DNA from: Climacium dendroides
Taxonomy: Eukaryota > Streptophyta > Bryopsida > Hypnales > Climaciaceae
Direction of reading: 5' to 3'
DNA length: 64,000 nt
NCBI GenBank assembly: GCA_950106755.1
Contig: OX467083.1
Span: 39,880,555 to 39,944,554 of the forward strand
Position numbers and translations under genes: made by a program. Below the pieces are notes generated by a model. The model saw nothing but the letters and a program-made list of their open reading frames with translations, did no database searches and was not told the DNA's origin. Positions 50,591 to 61,300 of this stretch are shown here, piece after piece (the stretch's first letter is position 1; each line of letters opens with the position of its first letter).

Positions 50591-50922
50591 ACTACACTAA
50601 TGATGATAAATAGTGTTGAGAACACTCATCACGAAGTATAACACTAATTGTCAACAATCCGGTTAATGTCAATATAGACACTATTTGTCAACTATTGGGT
50701 ATAAATTTTTTACAAGTTTACATTTAGTGTTACCTAACTATTTCATCAAAATGCAAAGAAAAATGTATGAACCCAAGAAACCTATGACATGCTCAAAAAA
50801 GTTACTATTCAAAAAAGTGAACACAACACTAAATGCCAACTAATTGATGTTTAGAATGACCGGGGTAAAAGTCCAGGTAACACTAATCACAACATAACAC
50901 TATTTATCATCATTAGTGTAGT
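50591..50922. mobile_element. MITE with 27-base terminal inverted repeats
   Basis: The left end reads ACTACACTAATGATGATAAA, then TAGTGTT, and the right end is its exact reverse complement over that length. The element is 332 bases, AT-rich and noncoding, and more copies of AACACTA-type sequence lie inside. No clear target duplication was found, so the superfamily is open. Confidence 0.88.
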
Positions 50923-50924
50923 GG

Positions 50925-51880
50925 TGTCCACATTAACTTTGCGAGGTCGTTCACATGAGGGAACATTAGGAAAAACCCAAGCCTCTCCACGGTACAATTA
51001 TATATATATATATCGTTGGGGTAGAAAATCAAAAATTGGCGACCTTTTCAGGCCTGAAACTTTTCCTAATGATTGCATCATCCCCTTTGTTCTTCCTAAT
51101 TTCTATGTATCTTGTCATTAGTTATTTGCTCCTGTTTTTGCCTCTTGGGCTTGTGGACATTCTCTTGCTCATTGTGGTGCTTTTGATGACACTTACTGTG
51201 CCAAATTTTTCTTCATGTTGCTCTTGCACTTGCACATGCACATGCATTTTAATTCATCAAAGTGACATTCTTCCACTTGGTGGGCTTCTCAAATTCCCTG
51301 CATTCATTTTCAAGTTTTTTTCAGGGGGGAGGATTGTGGTTCAGTACGTCCAGATTGCAGAGATTGGCATTTTATGCCTCATTCCGAGGGTTTCATAAGA
51401 AGTGTAGTGCATGGCAGTTTCTTCAGTTTTTATGGCCAATAATGTTAGTGTGTGAGCATGAAAATGCAAGTTTGTGAACCTTTAACATGTGTATAAGTAG
51501 ATATCATGCAAATATTGAAGGTGCTTATAATATAAGCACCTATAATATTGATAATTATAACATAGTTATATTGTAGTCATAAAAGGTCTCCATAATATAA
51601 ACACCTATAATGTAAATGTCCTCTCTAATTATATTGAATAAGTGATCAAAAGCACCTTCAAACACCACTATCTTCTGAATTTTCTGTGCATATTCAGTCG
51701 ATTCTAAAAGCCAATTGATTAAGAGACATGAGCATATTCAAACCTATATTTAGGGTCAGTATTTTCAACGTCAAACAGTCCTGAAATATGACGGCTGTAA
51801 TTGAGAGTTATCATGACCATGTGTCTTATGAGTAAAGAACACAACAAAAAATACCCATATGAGTTGAATCAGACACACTC
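50925..51880. other. Intergenic DNA without a supported gene
   Basis: Contains a (TA)n run at 51000-51013, an open frame 51036-51398 rich in Leu/Phe/Ser with no recognised family, and a 23-base palindrome near 51519 (AGGTGCTTATAATATAAGCACCT). Confidence 0.4.
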
Positions 51881-51982
51881 CTGTCTCCTAATGAATGCTT
51901 TTTTATTTTTTTAAGCCAACAATTCACATGGTATCCAAATAGATGATTTCCACGGTGTCTAGCTCATCATTTAAGGGCTAAA
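51881..51982 (-). mobile_element. MITE family A, partial copy (reverse)
   Basis: Matches the plus-strand sequence of copy 4: TTTTTTTAAGCCAACAATTC, GTATCCAAATAGATGATTT and the end CATCATTTAAGGGCTAA. Only half of the element is present. Confidence 0.7.
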
Positions 51983-52514
51983 TAATAAAACATGAAATGT
52001 GAACATGGCAGACAATTTGGATAAGAACCTTGTGACTAGGAACGTTGGCTGTGTAACTTCAACCATATAAGGTGAACCAGCCCATCTCCGTTTAAGGTAG
52101 AACTACCCATTACCACCATTTACCCAATTCCCCCACCTACAGGTTCTTCCCATTTCCATCACTGGCCCATCTTATTACCATAATCTTATTCATCCATGAT
52201 CATGATGGCAATGCACTGGAGAACGGACACATCAGCCCACGCTTCAACAATGGTCTGGTCATGCTTTACCAAGGGTCTACTCACAGTTTTACATTTCAGC
52301 TTTGAAAAATCACAAAAAATTCAATTCTTGTCAGAATGTCTTCATTTTTTTTGCAATTGACTTCTCTCAAACAATTCAATCTCTGCAAAATATGAGAACT
52401 CATAAATAGCTTCTTCAAAGTACCTAGATAGCAAATCTGTATGGTAATGGGTAGTTCTACCTTACTACCTAATTCTGTTTCCCTAGTTTTGCTTACTGCA
52501 ACATCCAAATCCGT

Positions 52515-52607
52515 TCATTTTTTTTGACAATTTTAGTGCATTAATGTCAAAAGGGATAACTCATTTTTTTTTGACAATTTCAGTGCATTAATGTCAAAAG
52601 GGATAAC
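52515..52607. repeat. 46-base tandem duplication
   Basis: Two adjacent copies of a unit starting with TCATTTTTTTTGACAATTT and ending AAAAGGGATAAC, differing by one T in the homopolymer and one T/C. Confidence 0.95.
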
Positions 52608-52609
52608 GT

Positions 52610-52900
52610 CTCAATTCTTCATTGGTAGGAACTCCAATGCCAATAGATATATGTTAAGGGGTAATGGGTTGTTTAGGGGACATTTTTGACCCCACTCTAT
52701 AAGTGGTTTTGTAATTTTAGGATAGATCACTTCAAAAATTCTCAAAAATTATAGTTTTAATCAAAAAATTATAAATCCAATTGGATTTGATCTATAAAAC
52801 AAGTGCACACCTCTAAAAAATATGTGCTCCTTTTGAAATTGGCCCCAAGATATTCAGATTTCAAATTAGGATGGTAATAGGCTTGTCTACCTTAATATAG
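52610..52900. repeat. Dispersed repeat family D, copy 2
   Basis: Shares the ordered motifs of 15120-15440, including AATTGGATTTGATCTATAAA, TTGGCCCCAAGATATTCAGA and GTAATAGGCTTGTCTACCTT. Confidence 0.75.
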
Positions 52901-53469
52901 AAAGCTCCTTTAAAAATGTAGTTGGTGTGAAACCAAATTGTGGTAGAACCACCCATGCCCAATCAAGGATCCATATCCAACATGTAGGGTGCATCTATTT
53001 CCAACCAAGGTTGGAACAAATTTTCAACCAAAGCTTAGAATGTGTTTTTTTCCCCTTTTCAAGATTGGGACTAATAAGATCATGATACTTGTTATGAAGG
53101 AGTGAGCAAAAAAGTATAAAATAGTGGGTAGGAAAGTAGTTATTGAATGATCAAAATTGGAAGAGTCTATATGTTGAATATGGGTATAGGCTACCTTTTG
53201 GCTTCTAAAACTTAATAGTTTCAATTCAACACATAAAATTACCAAAAATTTGGAATCTCTATAATCTCTATCTTCTTAAATGGCAAAAAATTTACATTGC
53301 CTTATACTACTTCCGAGCATGAGCAAAATTGCTTAAGTAGTGGACCATGGGTGGTTCTACCAAACAAACATTTTGATTTTCAAGAGTCTCTTTTAGTAAA
53401 AAGGTTGGTGCTATTTAGGGTAAACCAATCCATTTTGTTTGCATTCTAATTTTGTCAATGGACCAACTC

Positions 53470-53553
53470 AATTCCATCACCTAACTTTGAGCCCAATTCC
53501 ATTGCCTAACTTCGAGCCCAATTCCATCGCCTAACTTCGAGCCCAATTTCATC
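53470..53553. repeat. 25-base tandem repeat, about 3.3 copies
   Basis: Units begin AATTCCATC(A/G)CCTAACTT at 53470, 53495 and 53520, with a partial unit at 53545, and vary at a few bases. Confidence 0.92.
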
Positions 53554-53639
53554 CATAAAACATCCAAATCTATTTTTTTAATTACAAAATTAGAATATTT
53601 TATGACAAAATTAGAATTTTTATGATATTAAGGGATAAC

Positions 53640-54010
53640 GTGTCACTTCATTAATGGTGAATATATAATTTTTGACTTGGGCAGTTACAGGTTGATTAGA
53701 GAATGCTTATGACTCTAGTCTATAGGTGGTTTTATAATTTCAATGCAAACCACTTCAAAAATTCACAAAATTCACAATTTTAATTGAAAAATTATAATTC
53801 CACTTGGGTTTGATTTTTGAAACATTTTAATGCTATGGGTCACTCCGTTTGTTAAAAAACGAAACCAGAAACCAAAAAACCAAAAACCTAAAAACAAACA
53901 ACAACCAAGACAAAACAAAAATTAAAAAAACCATGTGCACACTTCTCAAAACAAAAATATTGTGCCCCAACATATTCAGATTGCATGATAGGCTTGTCCA
54001 CCTTAATAAG
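53640..54010. repeat. Dispersed repeat family D, copy 3
   Basis: Contains AACCACTTCAAAAATTCAC, ATAATTCCACTTGGGTTTGA and TAGGCTTGTCCACCTTAATA, as in the other copies. An A/C-rich insertion (AAAACCAAAAACC type) near 53860-53930 interrupts it. Confidence 0.7.
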
Positions 54011-54291
54011 GTCAGGCAGGAATATGCCCCAAATTTCAGTATTCGGTGTCATGTTTGGGCTCCGGCGACCTTCCCTGAGTGGGGTAAAGTACTAGTCACT
54101 AATTTTAGATTTTGAAAGAGATGAGTCAGAAGAGTCATCACACAGGCACTCATTATCACAATGAGCCAAACCGAGGAATAATAACTTAATAAGTAGTAAG
54201 TTACTAATTAATTATAAGAATCATCCGAACTAAACTGAATGAAAGCCTATATCTCCGCTCCCTCGTTCTCCGTGCACTGGCACCTTCCTTA

Positions 54292-54654
54292 GAGCATGCC
54301 CACCCGCCCTGCAAAAAAGTGGCACGCAAAATGCCAGGCCTTCCGGCGTTTTGCAGGCCGGGAGGCCAACTAGTGAGGTTGTGTGTGGTCAAATTGTTTT
54401 TGTAGTGGTCATTTTTAGTTTTGAAAATATTTAAAAAAAAAATTATGATTGGATGAGAGGTTTTGGGAGGGGGACCGCTTCTTGTCCTTTGTTGATTTGC
54501 AAGCCAGTGGGTGACTTGCAAAATGGCCCCAATAAGCCCCCCGGGCTTGCAAGCCTTCCCTTTTAAAAAGTCATCTGTTTTGCAAGACAGGTGAGGCACT
54601 TTTGCAAGCCACTCTTAAGAAGTCATCCGTTTTGCAAGATGGGCGGGGATGCTC
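54292..54654. mobile_element. PIF/Harbinger-like MITE with TTA duplication
   Basis: The left end GAGCATGCCCACCCGCCCTG continues CAAAA. The right end is the near-complement (CAAGATGGGCGGGGATGCTC). TTA flanks both sides (54289-54291 and 54655-54657). A TWA duplication with GAGCAT-type termini is typical of PIF/Harbinger MITEs. The 363-base interior has repeated (C/T)TTGCAAG motifs and encodes nothing. It is GC-richer at both ends than the surroundings. Confidence 0.88.
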
Positions 54655-54696
54655 TTAGTTGCTCTGTCAAGCCAATATGGTAGAACCACCCAATAC

Positions 54697-55098
54697 TCCT
54701 TAAAACGACGGGCTAGTCACCGTGGCCAAAGACAAAGTTGTTGTAGACATAGAGAGTGTCCATTACAATGCTTTCACAATGTGTCCTCACAATAAAATAT
54801 GCTTGTCTACTATTGCATAAGTAACCATTCTATATTGCACTCTTATGAATTTGTAGGGAGGGCAACACTAAACCTAATACTGTGAACATGAATGTGAGAC
54901 CTCTTCTCACTAAGTAGAGTGTCTACAAATATAGAAGAAGTCAACATCACTATTTTCTGCCTTGTATGATGCAACACACCTCTACAATCACTTTGGGGGG
55001 GAAAAAAAGATGAAAAATGGCCTTCTTACATCCTACATATGATTTTTTTGTCATTCATCAAATAAAAAACGTCCGTTGTGGCATTTGAGGGTTAAGCA
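54697..55098 (+). mobile_element. Probable diverged MITE family A copy
   Basis: The left end CCTTAAAACGACGGGCTAGTC and the right end CATTTGAGGGTTAAGC, with TTGTCATTCATCAAATAAAA nearby, match family A termini. The interior is longer and diverged, so an insertion or composite is likely. Confidence 0.5.
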
Positions 55099-55367
55099 AT
55101 TTTGCACATGTTCGGGAGCAACGGAAGGAAAGGTAAATTTTCTACCATGTAGGAAGATAAAAATCACGGGAATTGCAAATTTTTTGGTAATTTTATGCCT
55201 TGAATTGAAATTAAATATGAATGTATGGTTGGGATTGTGTGGTTCTATTTTAATACTATGGTTTCATATTGTTGGCCTATATTATGCTTGGTGAGATTCA
55301 ATTTGGGGTCAATCCCAATCAGTTTTAAAGTAGGAAGTCAAAAAATCATTCATTTAAGAGTTGCAAT

Positions 55368-55660
55368 TGAATTTTGGGGAAGTGAAGGTTCATGGAATGT
55401 TTTTTAGTTAATTTTTTATAAAAAGCGAGTGGAATTGTCATTTAATCCAAGTCACTGTTTCATGTTTTTTTGGAGCTTTGTGGAATTAGTTATGAAATTT
55501 TGAAGTTGAAATGGCATAGGGCTCTAAAATTGCCTACTTCCTCAAATGTACACTATTTGTACATTGCTAAAGGCTATTAAAAAGCAATATATACAAATAG
55601 TGTACATTTGAGGAAGTGGATGATTTTAAAGCTTGTGCGCTTTTAGAACCTCCTCCTCCT
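55368..55660 (+). repeat. Dispersed repeat family C, copy with hairpin
   Basis: Related along its length to 49424-49715 with many substitutions. The hairpin at 55532-55620 (CTCAAATGTACACTATTTGT against ACAAATAGTGTACATTTGAG) pairs perfectly over at least 20 bases and has the loop CTAAAGGCTATTAAAAAG. Confidence 0.85.
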
Positions 55661-55669
55661 TACTATAAA

Positions 55670-57655
55670 TGAGGATTAGTTGGGGATAGGGAATTGTTTA
55701 TTGACATATTATGCAAAATCCATTGTATTGTACAATAATGTCTACAATTCATATATATTACCTTGATTTAAATACCTTACTTATACTTGAAGGTCAAATT
55801 CAATATATATTAAGTCATTTTTGTAAAAAAAGTGTCACATGTCATCTTATGAATGGTATGAGGTGACATGGACCCGTGACTTGGAAACTCAATTTCAACA
55901 CTTGAGTGCCAAATTAGAACCTTATGTACAATATTAAAGTGTTTTATTGTTAAAATTAAGGTCAAAAAATAAATTCTACAAGTTATTTTTTCAAGAAGAT
56001 GCTTTAATTGCCCAAAATACAAGATTGTCCATAACTTTCACATAACAAGTCCAAATGGAATGATTCAAAGCTTGACATGTACATAAGAATATAATCTACT
56101 TAAAATAAAATTTTAAATTTTTTTCTTAAGTGTTTTTGATGTTTTTTTCTTGCCCGCCAAACAAAAAAGGGCTTTTTGTGCCATAACTTTTGCTCCATGG
56201 CTTCAATTGAAATAAAAATTATATTTTTAGAAAGCAAATGTGTTTTTCTATTTTTTCTAAAAAGATTCAAAAGTCACAACAAATATTGAGACCATAGGAA
56301 CTTGCCCAAAATCCATTTTGTCCCCCAAGGGAACAATGGGACTTTAGGAGTTTAAACAAATTTGTTTTTTGGTCAGGCCCTAAAAGGTTGTTTGATTCTT
56401 AAAGTGAGATTTTTGCACCAAACCAAGCTTTTATCATACCACATCATATTGGTTACATACTTGTAAATCTTTAGAAGTAAGAGGGGTCTAGCAAAAGCTA
56501 ATTGAAGTTGCATGGCTTGCTTGAATTCTTTCAGACAACATGTGTTTTCATGCATTTTTTAATTTGGACACTCAATTGAGAAAATTTTAAATTGTCATAA
56601 AAGGTGCACTTTATGTCAAAATTTCAAAGAAATTCATTCAAATTTGACTTTGTGGGAAAAAATTTTGAATTGCATATTTCATGTCCAGTTGTCCTTTAAG
56701 GGTTATGTATAGGACAATTGTTGAGGCGGAGGGAATTCTGAAAAAGAAAGAAAAGGTTGACAAGGAAAACAAAGCATGACAAGGAATGTTTTGTTTTTTT
56801 AGAATTTTCGACAAAGAGGATATTGCTTAATATAAAAACCCATCCAAAAATGCATGAAGTATGTGATAAAGGAATGAAAAAATTGTAATCACCAATTATA
56901 TAGATTTCATGAGTTAAGAGGAGATTATAGGAAATAATCTACTTGCCTTTTGAATGGGACATTTTGGTAGGGGTTTACATGATACAAAATGGTAATGTAA
57001 TGTTGGAGATTGAAAAAAAGTTTTTTTCTCCTAATTTCAAATGCTATGATCTTTCAATTTACATGGTCAAAGTTTCTGAAAATTTTCTCTCACATTCCTA
57101 TTGAAGTCTAGTACAAATTTGTGTGGTTGAGTTTTAAAAAAAACTTTCTTTTCAATTTTTTCTCATAGCCCTAAAAAGTAGCAATTTCTAATAATTTACA
57201 CCTACAATGCAACCTAGTTCTTTAGGGATTAAAGAATGACCCTACTTGAAATTATTATCTCATGATTTGATCAATACTACAATTATCCATTGACCAGCTT
57301 AGTTCATAACATTTTTAATAAAATTTATGGTTCTGTCTAAAACACTATTGAAGTCCCCAAAATATAGGTTGAAAACAAGGAATCATCCTTTGTGTAAATA
57401 AGGAGGTTAGGACATCGCCTTCTACATACTCGACTGTCTCCAAGTTAAGTTATATACAACTGGAGAACAATGTTATAGCTTACCAAGGTCAACAAGCTAA
57501 GCCCTCCCTCTTATAATGGGGACAATCCCTAAGAGGGCTCGGTAGGAGTGTAGTCTTGATTTAAAACTTTGCAGCAAAATAAAGATTCACTTGCCAAGAA
57601 ATTCTCAAAGACTTCCTATTCTTCCTATCTTCATATGAACTGATTCAGCACCTCA
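55670..57655. other. AT-rich DNA with repeat family E fragments
   Basis: 55990-56360 matches 20660-21030 in reverse complement (for example AAATCCATTTTGTCCCCCAA). 57030-57130 carries a diverged version of the TTTCTGAAATTTTTTCC segment in the opposite relative orientation, so this is a rearranged mosaic. No gene is supported. Confidence 0.5.
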
Positions 57656-57659
57656 CACC

Positions 57660-58376
57660 AAAATCATGAAACCTTGAGTGATGAGCTACGCACATCCATG
57701 ACCATTATGTACGAGAGCGAGATTACTGTGGAGCAGTGGAGAAATATTTGGGGACCAAAGCTGCTGAGATTGAAAAAGTCATCACTTTCTGAGGATTTCT
57801 TAGCCAATTTCGAAGTGCGAGGTTGTAGAAGGGACAATAGATATGTAATTGAGACCAGACGCTGTGTAATTGAGAACCCAAACTGCATAGTCTGGACTGA
57901 AATGATTCGAGTTCACCAACTTTGGTGACTGAGACCACTAGAAAGAAAGACGTGCAGTTGCAGCACTTCAGGTATCAAAAGAACATATCACTCTGTAGTT
58001 AGCCACAGCGACAAGTCTACAGCTAATATTCCAGTACCCACAACGTCGACCTTCTGCAGCGCAACCTCCAAGCAGGATCAGCGTCGAAGCAGCTAAAGAA
58101 CCGGAAAGGAGCTCATTGATGAATGCATGATACCTTCATGAGCTCGATGTGTTGTCGTTAGCATGCCAGATATTAATCGCAAGAAATGGTTCACAAATCC
58201 ATCACGAAAGAGGCAGCCCATCTACACTGCTTACGACAGTCTTCGGCCATGTTTAGGCATCTCGTCGTCTCTTCAGTGACGGTCTTTTTTCTTATCTTTT
58301 CCCATAAATTCCATGTTCTGCACGCATATGAAACATATCCTGATTCAGGGAGGGAGAATGTATTTGCTTCACCACA
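57660..58376. other. GC-richer sequence beyond the stop codon of the MRS2-like gene
   Basis: Less AT-rich than the DNA to its left and directly downstream (minus strand) of the transporter gene, so it may hold the 3' UTR. Frames on both strands of 60-84 codons (for example 57674-57928 plus) have no known domain. Additional 3' exons cannot be excluded. Confidence 0.4.
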
Positions 58377-61300
58377 TCATGATGACTTAGGAGCTCGAAC
58401 TACCTGTAAAACATAAGGAGAAGGCATAGTGAATATATACCTCAAGGAACCCATTACGGTCAGTGTCGAACATCCGGAACATCATGTCGAGTTCTCTCTG
58501 AGGGAAGTAAAAACACACAATCAGAGATTGAATTCATCGGTAGAACGCTGAAAACCAGCTCTGGGAACTCTTAACCCCTTAATTGCCCAAAAGGCCAGAA
58601 GTGCCGCTACCACACAACTGGAGTTTGAATGAATATTTGGGAACAAAATGTACCCATGCCAAATTTCATAAAAATGTACTTTAGAAATTACTATAATTGA
58701 CAATCAGATTGCAAAGTGGACATTCATTTTTACTTTAGACATCCAACTAAATAACAAATATTTCTTGGCCAGAAAAGTCGGTACAGAGCTTGTAGCTACA
58801 CCTGGCGCATAAATCTTGCAGTAGGGTGTGACTGCAGAATTTTTTTGAATTCTTTCGGCGTCACCGCCTTGCCTGCAACTGCAAGGAGCGACAAAATCAG
58901 ATCAGACATCAGTAAAATGCATTATCAGTCCTTGTATTTATTTAGCCTTAACGATGCCGTTATATATACAATAGGGCCGTAAAAACATCAAAGCAACAAA
59001 AATACAAAGGCCACTGGTTCATAGCCTCCCGAATGGCAATAGGATAGCGTATTCAGATCACTGCACACACTGTATCATTGGAAGTTGTACACTCAGTGTC
59101 CACGAATTTATATGAAAGCGGAATTGGAGTCTAACCTTCACGTGCAACAGCTTGAAAGATGTCATCAACATCATCAAGATGCTGCAGGAGTTCACGTAAT
59201 CCAGCCAGTTCCTGCGAGAATTTACTTCAGACATTAGTAATCAAAACGATAGCTTTCAACTCCCAAAATAATAAAGAAACGAGAATGTTTGTGCTTCACT
59301 AACCCGTGCGCGCCGTCTGTCAACAACTCGGGGCCAAACTCGGACAATAAACACGAGGAAGGTACCAATGGAAAATGTTAAGCCCATTGACCCAAAAACC
59401 ACCCACCAGAAGGCTGCTGAATTTTCTTCGAATCCACTGTACCAGAGGCACAAAATATATGTAAATTTTTATAATCGGTAGAATAGTTTCGGCTCTATTC
59501 TTGCTAATGACTTAGCATTATGTTTGTAACTTCTAATTTGTCTAAACGTGCATGTCACCCGAGTGTCTCTCATTATGCTGAATGTTGATTCAGCATAAAA
59601 CTGTCACTTTAATTACAATTCTAAAAATTCATTTAATGCCTTTGGAACTTTAAGAAACTTTTCACTGATTCCTATTAGCGAGGGTGCAAAATTAGTACAA
59701 AATTTTATTTCTGTGGACATTGGTACAATACACAAATGTTTCAGCCTCCTCTAATTAAATAACGTGACTTTGGTAAATTAGTGCCAAATTAATTCGGTAT
59801 CAGTCAAATAGGTGTAGCTTGGCTTACTAAAATATGACTCGAGCTTCACAAGCTAAGGTATACTTGACTGAAACACTGACCTGGGTAGATTCATGCCGAA
59901 GTATCCTGCTACAAGCGCAGCTCTGGAAATTTCAAAATCCCAGCATCATCGACAAGCACAGAATGAGTATAACTAACAGACTATCAAGCTGCCTTGATTA
60001 GGTCAAATGAATGGCTTAAAAACTTCAGCTTATCACAATGTTTCATAAATGTTGTTTATAAACAACTACTTCAAAAACAACTATCTATCCTTTCTCCTGT
60101 TATAATCTTGGTTTGAATGATCATTAATATTTCGATTCACTGGATAGTGTATGATCACAATGCCCTGGAAGAGGCAGAGAATTACACTCCCAGTGACAGA
60201 GTTCCCAAGTTGAAAAGCAAGTCCATTTGGATGATTCGGTTCCGAGTAGTGTCCAGTCCCAGCTCCCAAATCTGTCACCACCAGCAGAAAAAAATCAAAG
60301 CTGTAGGTGGTTAACTTCTTGACGCAAAATTTGATGCCCGGATGCTACTAAAGTTTAACTAAGCGTATGTTCTTAAAAGTTGTAAAACCTCTTGTGTGGC
60401 ATCGATGTCTTTCCTGAGCTCCTCCAGGGCACCGCCAGCATTGTCAATCTATGCAGTTTTCAATAAGATAAAGTCAGAAACAAAGTTAATTTGAACGGAG
60501 TACAACCTTAGAAAACCTCCCTTCAATATACCCTAACAATATCGCAATAAACAGTATCACACATGCGGAATTACTCGAGCATGCACTGGAAATGTGACAT
60601 CACTGAACTGACATTCAAAGACTACGTTCGCATTATCAGGTGCAATGATCTTCCGTGCATAAACTCCATGGGCTTCACAGAGAAGATAGCAGATGTGAAA
60701 TAAATTTAATGTGTGAAGCGTGAAACCAAACCTGACGCTGATAAGTAAGGAGCATGTCAGCTGCCGCTTGACGCAATGTTGGTCGATTGCAGTCTTCATT
60801 CTCACTTGACGAATAACAGATCAAGACATTTGTCAAGACCTTCCATTAAATAACCACGAACCAGGCTGGGCATGATTGCAAGCTAACAGGCACTTCTTCT
60901 ACGACAGTTGAAATGAAGAACGTCCACAAGGCAGAAAAAAAAGACTCGTACATTAAACACAAGAGAGGTTCTAGATGGCTAATCGAGTACATCTGGCTGT
61001 ATGATTCAATGCAATGCACCTTTCTGCATCGGAGCCTTTGAGAAAGGACCACTGCAACTCTTTCTTATTAAGGCATATTGCTGCCAACATCTCGTCGCTG
61101 CTTAGTACCTGAAAAAAATCACATGAAGTGTCATATCTTAACGTCCAGATCCGAAACGATTGAAAGTGATGAAAATTAAGTGGTGAATCCAAAGCCCCTC
61201 ACCTTCACAAGTACATTTCTAACCATCATTTATAACCAAAGCAAGCTATACTTATCAATGATATCTGATTACTCAGATACACGAGAGATCTCGTGAATAT

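Noticed and set aside
58186..58416. Plus-strand frame with a signal-peptide-like start
   Set aside because: It is antisense to the last exon and presumed 3' UTR of the MRS2-like gene and has no independent support.
60557..60690. Possible extra exon of the MRS2-like gene encoding YARKIIAPDNANVVFECQF
   Set aside because: Omitting it gives a continuous MLLTYQRQ|IDNAGG join typical of the family with matching phases, so this segment was treated as intron.
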